Assembly: GCA_002320665.1 (NCBI GenBank) | Contig: DCKO01000042.1 | Location: 1-19,261, forward strand | DNA length: 19,261 nucleotides | Direction: 5' to 3' | Source of the DNA: Micavibrio sp. UBA1672 | GTDB lineage: Bacteria > Pseudomonadota > Alphaproteobacteria > Micavibrionales > Micavibrionaceae | Notes under the pieces: generated by a model | Told to the model about the DNA's origin: nothing | Database searches by the model: none | What the model saw: the letters and a program-made list of their open reading frames with translations, nothing else | Translations under genes and position numbers: made by a program | Part shown: in pieces, positions 1 to 7,644 of the stretch | Position numbering within the stretch: the stretch's first letter is position 1 | Layout of the letters: every line of letters begins with the position of its first letter

Positions 1-58
1 GGATTTGCTTTTTACAAACCGCAAAAATCTGTTCATAAACAATGAATTGTGGATATGT

Positions 59-68
59 GTTTGCAAAC
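59..68. promoter_or_regulatory. Perfect 10-bp palindrome, candidate operator
   Basis: GTTTGCAAAC is its own reverse complement and lies about 90 bases upstream of the helix-turn-helix gene at 157. A half copy, GTTTGCA, recurs at 121-127, just before that gene's ribosome binding site. Palindromes of this size in front of a DNA-binding protein gene often act as autoregulatory operators. That role is inferred. Confidence 0.4.
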
Positions 69-103
69 TCATCTTTCAATCTTGTTGCCACAAATAATGA
101 CTG

Positions 104-115
104 ATACCTAGGTAT
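104..115. promoter_or_regulatory. Perfect 12-bp palindrome, candidate operator
   Basis: ATACCTAGGTAT is a perfect 12-bp palindrome 41 bases upstream of the start codon at 157. It is where promoter elements would be expected, so binding there could block transcription of the downstream DNA-binding protein. The palindrome is seen directly; the regulatory role is inferred. Confidence 0.4.
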
Positions 116-156
116 TGTCTGTTTGCAGTAACGATTCGAGATAGAGGTATTTTAAA

Positions 157-789
157 ATGGCAAAAGTTGGCGCACAGAGAGCAGCTGTACTGACAGGAAA
201 GTCAAAATCCACCATACAGCGCGCTATGAATAGCGGCAAAATTTCATACGAACTCGACCAGAATGGTCGTCGTATTATTGATGTTTCAGAAATAGAGCGC
301 GTTTACGGAATCAAAAAACAAGTCGAAGCCTCTATTACTGTCAAAGAAAAAAAACCGATCACAACACAACAAAGTGTCTCGGTGGAAGCTCTGGTCGAAA
401 AAGAACGTATGTCCATGCGTATCAAGATGCTGGAACAACAACTTTCTACTGCGAACGAGCATATAGATGACCTAAAAACGCAGCGTGACAAATGGCAAAA
501 ACAAGCCTCTCAAATGCTTATTACGACCCAATATTCCCAGAAACAAGCTGAGGAACTGCGTAATGAAATCAAAACACGCGAAGAGCGCGCACGCAAAAAG
601 CGCATTCATAATGCAACCCTGAAAAAAGAAGCTGAGACATCCCAGATTGAATTCACCGAAAAGAAGTCAATTCCAGCTGAAAATCTTGAAAAACAAGTTA
701 AAAGATTAAAGCCGGAAAATGAAAATATGGATGCCCAAACACAAGAAGAACAATCTGTTTTTAGATTTTGGAAACGTGTGAAGGGATAA
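157..789 (+). CDS. Plasmid-type helix-turn-helix DNA-binding protein with coiled coil
   Basis: The 210-residue protein begins with a small helix-turn-helix-like region (about residues 5-50, including LTGKSKSTIQRAMNSG), the layout of DNA-binding proteins commonly carried by plasmids and integrated elements. Residues about 76-150 are heptad-rich and charged and contain the segment LKTQRDKWQKQASQML, which recalls similar coiled-coil proteins. The C-terminus is basic with aromatics (FRFWKRVKG). A ribosome binding site AGAGGT sits a few bases before the ATG. There is no signal peptide or membrane segment, so it should act in the cytoplasm on DNA. The upstream region has two perfect palindromes and the gene ends in its own terminator, so it looks like an autoregulated single-gene unit. 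The exact function (regulator, partition accessory or element control) cannot be told from sequence. Confidence 0.75.
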   Translation: MAKVGAQRAAVLTGKSKSTIQRAMNSGKISYELDQNGRRIIDVSEIERVYGIKKQVEASITVKEKKPITTQQSVSVEALVEKERMSMRIKMLEQQLSTANEHIDDLKTQRDKWQKQASQMLITTQYSQKQAEELRNEIKTREERARKKRIHNATLKKEAETSQIEFTEKKSIPAENLEKQVKRLKPENENMDAQTQEEQSVFRFWKRVKG

Positions 790-815
790 GCCCAAAGACA
801 TATCAATTCTTAAAA

Positions 816-844
816 GAAAGCCGGAATTACCTTCCGGTTTTTTT
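816..844 (+). terminator. Rho-independent terminator
   Basis: A six-base-pair stem CCGGAA/TTCCGG (821-826 with 832-837) has the loop TTACC and is followed directly by seven T residues. An A-rich tract precedes it. It ends the transcript of the helix-turn-helix gene 27 bases after its stop codon. Its position also argues against any start for the next gene upstream of about 845. Confidence 0.85.
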
Positions 845-902
845 ATGGTTGGATTTTAGGTACTATTTAATGCTAGAATACACTATGTTCAATAAGGCTT
901 AT

Positions 903-1634
903 ATGGTTGATATCATGCGTTTTCTGGTTTTCATCTTTATCGCTACTTTGTGCATTAATCCGGCTTTCGCACAAAACGATGCCGCGAGTAATGAGCCAAC
1001 AGATGCCCAAATCAGGGAAGCCCAAACTTATTATAAATATTGTGACACCAATGAAACTTTGAAGAAAATAAGAGACTGCCAATGCTCTGCCGCGCAATAT
1101 CTTGACGCACGTGTAAAAATGGGAAATTCTGTTCCGCAAAGTTCAATTCTTGACGCCATTAAGGGAATGTGCTCATTAGATGAAAAGCGTTACGGAGATT
1201 CTGATAACGCCACACAAAAAGATGACTTCGTTTCCCAATTAACGGAGGCTGAACTAAAAGAAGCAGAACAGGTTTATAAAACCTGTGAAGAAGGATATTA
1301 CACAAGAACATATCAAGATTGCGAATGCCTGGCAGGAAAATTCATTGAGGCCAGACAGGAGATGGGACCACTAGAAAACGCAAATAATATTATGCTAAAA
1401 TTACGGGATGAATGTAAAAATCCAGTGAATGCTATTGGTGCGCAATATACATCTTGCATGGCAAATGACAGGCTAGATAATCTAGAAATCAATGTCCCTA
1501 GAAAAACATTCTGCGAATGTGCTGCGCGTGCTTGGGTTGATATGTACGAAAACTACAACGGAAAGCTCTCAGCCAGAGTTATAAGCAATTTCGGCAGCGG
1601 CGCTATTTCCAGATGCCTTGGAAAATTCAGATAA
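903..1634 (+). CDS. Exported protein with three repeated four-cysteine modules
   Basis: I do not recognise a family. The open frame extends back to 768, but that crosses the terminator at 816-844. The ATG at 903 has AAGG five bases upstream and yields a good signal peptide (hydrophobic core about residues 6-22, likely cleavage after AFA at 23), so a 243-residue precursor is preferred. The mature part has twelve cysteines in three modules: C47-C59-C61-C90, C128-C140-C142-C171 and C185-C204-C206-C238. The first two share exact spacing, C-x11-C-x-C-x28-C; the third is C-x18-C-x-C-x31-C. Each module starts with Y-x-x-C and has an alanine-containing helix-like stretch after the C-x-C. The protein is probably periplasmic, with disulfides or bound metal. 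The gene is convergent with the acyl-CoA dehydrogenase, 11 bases apart. Function is unknown. Confidence 0.85.
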   Translation: MVDIMRFLVFIFIATLCINPAFAQNDAASNEPTDAQIREAQTYYKYCDTNETLKKIRDCQCSAAQYLDARVKMGNSVPQSSILDAIKGMCSLDEKRYGDSDNATQKDDFVSQLTEAELKEAEQVYKTCEEGYYTRTYQDCECLAGKFIEARQEMGPLENANNIMLKLRDECKNPVNAIGAQYTSCMANDRLDNLEINVPRKTFCECAARAWVDMYENYNGKLSARVISNFGSGAISRCLGKFR

Positions 1635-1645
1635 ATTAAATTTCT

Positions 1646-3277
1646 CTATTTGATCGTATCAAGTATGGCCTGAAATATGGGCAATTCTTCCCTATGATAA
1701 TATGCAGCAACTTCCCGAATTTCGTTTTTATAGGAATCACCAAAACTTGAATTTTCTATTTTGCCTCCCAATGTCTGTAGCATAACCCCACAAGCCATGC
1801 CTGCAAAGCCTTTCAAATATGGCGTAGCATAATAAGAAATGGCATCCATACCCTGCTCTTTGGCAATCTCCGAAATGCGCACGGTTGCCTCTTTCAAGGC
1901 ATCGACATGCTCTTTTTCTAGGATTTCTGCCATCTCCTCAATATAAGCAAAAGCCGCCGCGCCCTCATCCCGCAAGACTTTACGGAACATCAAATCAAGC
2001 GCCTGTATTCCGTTTGTGCCCTCATAAATCGGCAAAATACGCGCATCACGGTAATACTGCGCAGCCCCTGTTTCCTCAATAAATCCCATACCGCCAAAAA
2101 CCTGTATCCCCGTAGAAGCCACCTCGACTGACATATCTGTACACCACGCCTTTACAAGTGGCGTGAGTAAATCCACCCGCTCTTGCGCCTGAGTATCACC
2201 TGCGTTTGCCTTATCCAAAGCCATCGCCGCACTATAAGTCAAAGCACGCCCAGCCATAATCTTGGCGTGCATAGAGGTCAGCATCCGCTTAACATCTTGA
2301 TGTTCGGAAATTGTAACAACCTCGCCACTTGCCATAGACTTACCCTGCACCCGCTCTTGCGCATAGCCTAACGCCGCTTGATACGCACGCTCAGCGATTG
2401 CAACGCCCTGCAATCCCACAGACAATCTCGCATTATTCATCATGGTGAACATATACTTAAGGCCTTCATTTTCTTCACCCACAATGAAACCTATCGCACC
2501 GTCAAAATCCATCGTACAGGTCGGAGAAGCATGAATGCCCAGCTTATGCTCCAGCCCAATACAAGACACAGCATTCCTCGTCCCATCTTCCAGTATTTTA
2601 GGCACAATGAATAAGGAAATCCCCTTCACACCCTCAGGCGCATCAGGAAGGCGCGCCAGCACAAGATGGATAATATTTTCGGTAAAATCATGTTCACCAT
2701 AAGTGATAAATATCTTCTGCCCTGTAATCTTATAACTGCCATCACCTTGCTTTTCAGCCTTACTGCGAAGCGCCCCAAGATCTGAACCCGCCTGAGGTTC
2801 GGTCAGATTCATCGTACCCGTCCACTCACCAGAAATCAGCTTGGTTAAATAATATTCTTTTTGCTCATCAGACCCGTGACTTAAAATAGCCTCAACCGCA
2901 CCCTGATTAAGCAAAGGACACAGCCCGAAAGACATATTCGCCCCCTGCCACATTTCCTGCACCGGAAAAGCCAGCGCCCAAGGCAAACCCTGTCCGCCAA
3001 ATTCCGGATCAAAGGGCACAGCATTCCATCCCCCTTCGCAATATGCTTGATAGGCTTCTTTAAATCCACTCGCGGTTTTTACACTGCCATCCTCAGCCAA
3101 AACCGCGCCTTCCTTATCACCCACCACATTCAAAGGTGCAAGCACATCCGATGCCAGCTTAGCCGCCTCTTCCAGCACAGCCATCGTCGTTTCCTTATCC
3201 AATTCCGCATGCTCAAAACCCAATACGTCATGAAGTAGAAAATGCATGTCATCTACTGGCGGTTTATAGGCTGTCAT
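1646..3277 (-). CDS. Acyl-CoA dehydrogenase (C-terminally extended family)
   Basis: This FAD-dependent enzyme introduces a double bond between C2 and C3 of an acyl-CoA, as in fatty-acid beta-oxidation. The 543-residue sequence has the N-terminal helical domain (to about 150), the flavin-contacting motif NLTEPQAGSD at about 157-166, a central beta domain, and a C-terminal helical domain with FGGMGFIEE (394-402) and YEGTNGIQ (418-425). E419 in YEGT is the expected catalytic base. The last 110 or so residues form the extra C-terminal domain of the large-type enzymes, a group that includes DmdC (3-methylmercaptopropionyl-CoA dehydrogenase). It is somewhat shorter than the roughly 590 residues usual there. 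Substrate cannot be deduced. The start is supported by AAGGGG eight bases before the ATG. The gene is the next minus-strand gene after an acyltransferase, 64 bases away. Confidence 0.92.
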   Translation of the reverse strand: MTAYKPPVDDMHFLLHDVLGFEHAELDKETTMAVLEEAAKLASDVLAPLNVVGDKEGAVLAEDGSVKTASGFKEAYQAYCEGGWNAVPFDPEFGGQGLPWALAFPVQEMWQGANMSFGLCPLLNQGAVEAILSHGSDEQKEYYLTKLISGEWTGTMNLTEPQAGSDLGALRSKAEKQGDGSYKITGQKIFITYGEHDFTENIIHLVLARLPDAPEGVKGISLFIVPKILEDGTRNAVSCIGLEHKLGIHASPTCTMDFDGAIGFIVGEENEGLKYMFTMMNNARLSVGLQGVAIAERAYQAALGYAQERVQGKSMASGEVVTISEHQDVKRMLTSMHAKIMAGRALTYSAAMALDKANAGDTQAQERVDLLTPLVKAWCTDMSVEVASTGIQVFGGMGFIEETGAAQYYRDARILPIYEGTNGIQALDLMFRKVLRDEGAAAFAYIEEMAEILEKEHVDALKEATVRISEIAKEQGMDAISYYATPYLKGFAGMACGVMLQTLGGKIENSSFGDSYKNEIREVAAYYHREELPIFQAILDTIK

Positions 3278-3341
3278 TTAATTATTCCCCTTATGTCCAG
3301 ACGTGTATTTTAAAACAGATTACTCAAAATAGAGTAAACTA

Positions 3342-4493
3342 TTATTGATAAGAAGCCCACTTATCCTTCAGCTTCAACACTGGTTTTTCAAAGTATTTAA
3401 AACTAAAATAAGCCAAGACATAGGAAACCAGTAACCCAAGAACAAAAACAAGCAAATGTGCAGGAAAATACGTTAAATCATATGGAACCAAGAGCTTTGC
3501 AATTAATCTCATAATCGGAACATGCAAAAGATATAAACCATAACTCACAACGCCAATATCTCTTAAAACCCTATTTTCCAAAAGGCGTTTAAAAAAATGC
3601 TTATCATTTGACGCTAGCAAAAATGAAAAATACGAAAAATACAGAATACTGCATAATGTTAACCCATAACAAATTAACACCTTATAAGCATCAAAGATCG
3701 TCTGTTGTGAAATCAAAATATACGCAACACATAAAAAAGAGCAAATTGCGAGAACAGCAAACACAATTTTGAGACATTCAAGCCAAGTATAGAAATACCT
3801 ATAAAAAAGACTGATCATAGCACCAAATGCCAAAGCATCAATGCGACACAATGTCGCAGTATAGGCAAATTTACTATAGCCCATAGACACATAATGCAAC
3901 CGCAGCCCCCATGAGAGCAAAACCATACAAATCAAGGCTATAAAAACAAAGTATAAAGACCTCTTATATAGAAAAACGAATAAAGCTGGCCACACCAAGT
4001 AGAACTGTTCTTCAATTGCTAAAGACCACGTATGATCTAAATATTCAAAAGCCCCTGCCCTCGAAAACTCTGGACTCCAGTTTTGCAAATATAATATATG
4101 CGACAGAGTTAAACCTAAATCCGGCAGATCAAAAGCAATAACGAAATATAAAATCAAAACAACAAATAAAAGCGCGTAATAAGCCGGAAAAATTCGTAAA
4201 AACCTACGGATATAAAATTTTTCCAACGGCTTTTGTTGTGTATTTACACTATCAATTAAAATTCCAGTAATAAGAAAGCCTGAAATAACAAAGAATAAAT
4301 CAACACCAGTTGCACCAAAAAATGCAAAATTATGATACGTATTTGAATCAGCCCCCGTAGAATCAATGATTCTATTGGCATAACCAGCCGAATGAAACCA
4401 AAGAACCATTAATATGGCCACACCACGAAGACCATCAATAAAGTCATAATGACGGCCTACTATAATCGAATTTTCTTGATTTTTTTCTAGCAT
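3342..4493 (-). CDS. Membrane acyltransferase-3 (OafA-like), copy 4, subtype A
   Basis: The 383-residue integral membrane protein belongs to the acyltransferase-3 family, which moves acetyl or other acyl groups onto surface sugars such as O-antigen, exopolysaccharide or peptidoglycan. Visible family motifs are YDFIDGLRG (16-24), the histidine in LWFH (H34), GVDLFFVISGFLITG (63-77), RRFLRIFPAYY (96-106) and HTWSLAIEEQFYLVWP (154-169). About ten hydrophobic segments follow. There is no C-terminal SGNH domain. With the gene at 7645 it shares features absent from the other two copies (LLSWGLR, SLxFRY, a C-terminus with KDKWAS), which defines subtype A. It is visibly AT-rich compared with neighbouring housekeeping genes. 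The ribosome binding site is weak. A palindrome lies in the divergent gap to the transglycosylase gene. The substrate is unknown. Confidence 0.92.
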   Translation of the reverse strand: MLEKNQENSIIVGRHYDFIDGLRGVAILMVLWFHSAGYANRIIDSTGADSNTYHNFAFFGATGVDLFFVISGFLITGILIDSVNTQQKPLEKFYIRRFLRIFPAYYALLFVVLILYFVIAFDLPDLGLTLSHILYLQNWSPEFSRAGAFEYLDHTWSLAIEEQFYLVWPALFVFLYKRSLYFVFIALICMVLLSWGLRLHYVSMGYSKFAYTATLCRIDALAFGAMISLFYRYFYTWLECLKIVFAVLAICSFLCVAYILISQQTIFDAYKVLICYGLTLCSILYFSYFSFLLASNDKHFFKRLLENRVLRDIGVVSYGLYLLHVPIMRLIAKLLVPYDLTYFPAHLLVFVLGLLVSYVLAYFSFKYFEKPVLKLKDKWASYQ

Positions 4494-4524
4494 CTAAACT
4501 GACTTTAGTGTGCTGGCATAACTA

Positions 4525-4542
4525 TTGCAATTCGAATTACAA
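4525..4542. promoter_or_regulatory. Near-perfect 18-bp palindrome in a divergent intergenic region
   Basis: TTGCAATTCGAATTACAA is palindromic except for one base pair (C at position 4 against A at position 15). It sits in the middle of the 86-base gap between the minus-strand acyltransferase and the plus-strand transglycosylase, the classic position for an operator serving both genes. The symmetry is seen; the function is inferred. Confidence 0.4.
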
Positions 4543-4579
4543 CATATGAGTAAACGTAAAAACACTGGATTAGTATATC

Positions 4580-5482
4580 ATGGATTACAGTATAAATGCA
4601 TTAGGAAACAATGATTTAGGCACAATTAGCGCCAAAAACCATAACCCCGTCCTTAACGCCATACAAAGCGCAAGTGACAAATCTGGGGTCGATTTTTCCT
4701 ATCTGGTCAAACAAGCCAAGGTCGAAAGCAATTTTGACACGCAGGCCAAAGCAAAAACTAGTTCTGCTACCGGACTTTACCAATTTATTGACCGCACGTG
4801 GCTATCCATGATCGAACGATACGGCGAATCTTATGGCCTTGAAACAGAAGGCTTAAGCAAAAAGGAAATACTCGATATGCGAAAAGATCCTCAAGCTGCG
4901 TCCTTTATGGCTGCCGCCTTTGCTTCGGAAAATGAGCAATTCCTCAACCGGCATTGGGGCGGTGATATTGGCGATACAGAACTATATCTGGCCCATTTCT
5001 TAGGCGCTAGCGGCGCAGCCGCCTTCCTGAATGCACGTGATGAAAACCCGCTACAGCCTGCCGCAGATATATTCCCCAAAGCCGCCAACGCCAATAAAAA
5101 TGTATTTTATGACCGCGAAACCGGAGAGCCAAGAACCCTGCACGAAGTTTACAGCTTCTTTGCCAAAAAATTCGAAGGCAAAACCCCTTTCCCCAAAAGC
5201 GGCAATGATAATATGACGATCGCACAAAGCGAAGCCAAAGCCATGAATTACAGCGCATCAAAGCGTTTATCCAATAGCCTTGTCATGCAACGCGCCGACG
5301 CCATGCGCCAAGAAGCTTTGCTTAATGGACCGGATACGCTCAGCCATGGACAAATCCGGCAAAATATTCTTGGCCACGGGAACAGAGACAAAAATGCCGC
5401 ACCATTTTACTCCTTACTGGCTAAACCTGTTGACCTGATCTTGCTGACACAGAATATCGACAAGGACATTGATGGCGCTTAA
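4580..5482 (+). CDS. SLT-domain lytic transglycosylase
   Basis: The protein is predicted to cleave the MurNAc-GlcNAc bond of peptidoglycan, forming 1,6-anhydroMurNAc ends. Of 300 residues, about 22-155 form the SLT (GH23) domain. The likely catalytic glutamate is E49 in KQAKVESNFD, followed by the family motif SSATGLYQFI (61-70) and LAHFLGASGAAAFL (137-150). No signal peptide or membrane helix is visible at the N-terminus, so export would need another route, or the protein could be assembled into a machine such as a flagellum or secretion apparatus. The C-terminal 100 residues (about 200-300) have no recognised domain. The ribosome binding site is poor. The gene is divergent from an acyltransferase, and a strong promoter begins four bases after its stop codon. 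Confidence 0.88.
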   Translation: MDYSINALGNNDLGTISAKNHNPVLNAIQSASDKSGVDFSYLVKQAKVESNFDTQAKAKTSSATGLYQFIDRTWLSMIERYGESYGLETEGLSKKEILDMRKDPQAASFMAAAFASENEQFLNRHWGGDIGDTELYLAHFLGASGAAAFLNARDENPLQPAADIFPKAANANKNVFYDRETGEPRTLHEVYSFFAKKFEGKTPFPKSGNDNMTIAQSEAKAMNYSASKRLSNSLVMQRADAMRQEALLNGPDTLSHGQIRQNILGHGNRDKNAAPFYSLLAKPVDLILLTQNIDKDIDGA

Positions 5483-5485
5483 ACC

Positions 5486-5514
5486 TTGACATTTTATGAA
5501 TAAAATCCTATTAT
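5486..5514 (+). promoter_or_regulatory. Consensus-like sigma70 promoter
   Basis: TTGACA (5486-5491), a 17-base spacer and TATTAT (5509-5514) make a nearly ideal housekeeping promoter on the plus strand, starting four bases after the transglycosylase stop codon. Transcription should begin near 5520-5521. It most simply drives the TrmN6-like methyltransferase at 5706 through a leader of about 185 bases. Confidence 0.7.
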
Positions 5515-5520
5515 TGTCAC

Positions 5521-5705
5521 ATGTTTATACTCAAAACACACCCAACACAACGATTTTCACACCAGAATTATGCCTTCTTTTATAGGCGCCTAAACAGGCT
5601 CTTTGAAAAAAAACATGCAAAACGAACTATACAAAATAGGACGTGCAAAAAAAATCCGACATTCAAACTATACAAAACCCACAAAAACAGTGATAAAGCT
5701 CCCCT
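5521..5705 (+). other. A-rich leader with imperfect direct repeat
   Basis: This stretch runs from the predicted transcription start to the methyltransferase. It is rich in A and contains AACTATACAAAA twice (5625-5636 and 5666-5677), 41 bases apart, each preceded by a related CRTGCAAAA sequence. An open frame of 78 codons begins at 5521, but its product looks like translated A-rich DNA, is lysine/arginine-rich, lacks a ribosome binding site and overlaps the next gene. I see no terminator in the leader. It may be an untranslated leader or a small RNA. Confidence 0.35.
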
Positions 5706-6452
5706 ATGGCAGAAAATAAAGACATCATCCATGTTCTCGACAAGAAGCTTGCATTAAGGCAAGCTCCGCAAGGCTTTCGCACCTCACTCGACAGCATCAT
5801 GCTTGCAGCCTCTTGCCCTGCCAAATCAGGCCAATCCATCCTCGATCTAGGCTGCGGCGTCGGTAGTGCGGGTCTCTGCGTCCTCTGGCGCGTTAAGGAT
5901 ACCACGCTCACAGGCATTGATATCCAAGGTGATCATATCGAGATTTCAAAGGAAAATGCAGCGCTGAATCATATGAATGATCGCACAACCTTTACCCAAG
6001 GCGATATCAGAACCCTCGAAACCACCAAGGCAGACCACATAATCTGCAATCCCCCCTATCAAGAATCCGGCAAGCATTTGCAATCTCCCTCAAGCGCCAA
6101 AGCCACCGCAATAGGCCATATAAATGAGGATATTACCCTACAAGACTGGATCACTTGCGCCTTCAACCACATCAAAGGCCAAGGCAGCTTAACCCTCATC
6201 CATGAAGCCGGAAGACTAGATGACATCCTTCATGCCCTATACAGCAAAAATGGCGGCAAACGCTTTGGCAATATTGAAATCTTTCCCTTATGGCCCAAAG
6301 ACAGCACGCCCGCCAAACGGGCTATCATCCGCGCATGGAAGCATAAGAAGTCCGAATCCATCATACATAACGGTCTAATACTTCATAATGAAGATGGCTC
6401 TTATACTAGAGAAGCAGACAACATTCTAAGAGATGGCAAAGCCTTATTTTAA
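5706..6452 (+). CDS. TrmN6-like tRNA1(Val) adenine-37 N6-methyltransferase
   Basis: The 248-residue SAM-dependent methyltransferase has the cofactor-binding motif ILDLGCGVGSAGL (45-57), an acidic residue after the second strand (ID at 71-72) and the amino-methylating signature NPPY (115-118, in HIICNPPYQES). This combination, with an N-terminal stretch leading to FRTSLDSIMLAA, matches the YfiC/TrmN6 group, which methylates the exocyclic amine of A37 in tRNA1(Val). It should act in the cytoplasm on tRNA. Other N6-adenine or small-molecule methyltransferases of the MTS family are possible. No good ribosome binding site precedes the ATG. A strong promoter lies about 190 bases upstream. The stop codon overlaps the 3' end of the broken acyltransferase on the other strand by nine bases. 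Confidence 0.82.
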   Translation: MAENKDIIHVLDKKLALRQAPQGFRTSLDSIMLAASCPAKSGQSILDLGCGVGSAGLCVLWRVKDTTLTGIDIQGDHIEISKENAALNHMNDRTTFTQGDIRTLETTKADHIICNPPYQESGKHLQSPSSAKATAIGHINEDITLQDWITCAFNHIKGQGSLTLIHEAGRLDDILHALYSKNGGKRFGNIEIFPLWPKDSTPAKRAIIRAWKHKKSESIIHNGLILHNEDGSYTREADNILRDGKALF

Positions 6453-7604
6453 CGGCGCATATTTATCTTTGAGTTTCAATATCGGCTTTTCAAAATAACG
6501 GTAACTCAACCAAGCAAAAACATATGAAAGAATTAGCATTCCAATAAACAACACTAGATGACCATAAAAATAGTCAAAATTATTGGATTTCACCAAGACC
6601 GCTAAAAAGGTCCCTATCGGCAAATGGAAAATATACAAGCCATAGCTGATTTTACCTGTACCTTAAAAAAACCTATTACATAACAAAGACTTGAAAACAT
6701 TTTTATTGGCAAAAAGCATCATTATCAACATAGCAGCAAAACAAATATTAAGAAAAATAATCCCGTAACTCATCATGAATGTATGCGCACTAAAATTATC
6801 TTGCGCCCCTATAAGAAGCACCAACATCGCTAAAGTACTGCCCACCATAATCGGCAATAAATAAGGCCTTAATTTTTCCAAGAAACCAGAGGCATTACAA
6901 AAAACAACGGAAATCAAAGCCCCTATAATCAGTCCATCCAGCCGGCAAAATGTCGCAGTATAAGAAAATTTATGATACCCGTACCCAGAAAAACATAACC
7001 GAAGAAAAATAGAACTAGCAATTATGATACAGCAAAACACTACAGTAGATTTAAATGAGCGCTTATATAAAAACCAGAAAAGACAAGGCCAAACCAAATA
7101 AAATTGCTCTTCTACCGCTAAAGACCACGTATGATTAAGCAAAGCAAAAATATCCTGATGGCTCTGGAAACTCCAATTCTGCATATAGATATAAAAGCTT
7201 ACATGCTTCCAGCTAAAAACATCCGACCAATATGACTGCGACACCAAAATCAAGGTGAAAAATAAGAGAAATCCATAATATATAGGAAATATCCTAAGAG
7301 CACGCCTAATATAAAACTTCTTGAACTTATGCTCGTGATCCGCTGTATCAATAAGAATTCCTGTAATTAGAAAACCAGAAATCACAAAAAACAAATCAAC
7401 TCCTGTCTGTCCCAAAAGAGTTAACCTGTAATATGTATCATACCCAGAAGTATCTCCCCCCAGTACTTCAAAGAAAAATACAGAAGCATGGAACCAGATA
7501 ACAGCAAGCACAGCTATGCCACGCAACCCATCAATAAAATCATAATGATGGCCTACTACAATATTATCTCGTGCAGAACCATCCCTATTTTCTTTATCCG
7601 GCAT
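6444..7604 (-). pseudogene. Acyltransferase-3 (OafA-like), copy 3, subtype B, interrupted by an in-frame stop
   Basis: Full-length family homology runs through this interval, but a TAA at 6663-6665 interrupts it after residue 313 (..CNRFF-stop-GTGKISYGLYIFH..). The reading frame is the same on both sides. The 386-codon total matches the intact copies (383-386 residues), so the lesion is a single nonsense substitution and not a frameshift. Alignment with copy 4 places the stop where that copy has arginine. Upstream are the family motifs YDFIDGLRG, WFHAS, GVDLFFVISGFLITG and HTWSLAVEEQFYLVWP. The missing 73 codons encode the last membrane segments and a C-terminus ending near KDKYAPLK. The truncated 313-residue form could still be made but would lack the final helices. 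It shares subtype-B features with the copy at 8845. A suppressor tRNA or a sequencing error would be alternatives. Confidence 0.88.
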
Positions 7605-7644
7605 TTTATTTTACCACCATATTAAAATGACTTTATTCTAATAT

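Noticed and set aside
768..902. Upstream extension of the triple-cysteine-module protein to an ATG at 768
   Set aside because: It would overlap the preceding gene, run through a Rho-independent terminator and place 45 residues before a good signal peptide. The ATG at 903 has a ribosome binding site.
3320..3337. TTACTC/GAGTAA hairpin between an acyltransferase and the acyl-CoA dehydrogenase as a terminator
   Set aside because: The stem is only six AT-rich pairs and no T-tract follows on the minus strand. It could be a weak operator but is too slight to call.
5625..5677. Repeated AACTATACAAAA as a CRISPR or phage attachment site
   Set aside because: There are only two short copies, with no further spacing pattern and no integrase or cas genes nearby.
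5521..5757. 78-codon frame as an ordinary protein gene
   Set aside because: It has no ribosome binding site, a lysine- and arginine-rich composition expected from A-rich DNA, and overlaps the methyltransferase start. It is kept only as a leaderless possibility in the findings.
6663..6671. Frameshift in the T-run as the cause of the broken acyltransferase
   Set aside because: The reading frame is the same before and after the stop codon and the codon count matches the paralogs, so a substitution explains it, not an insertion or deletion.
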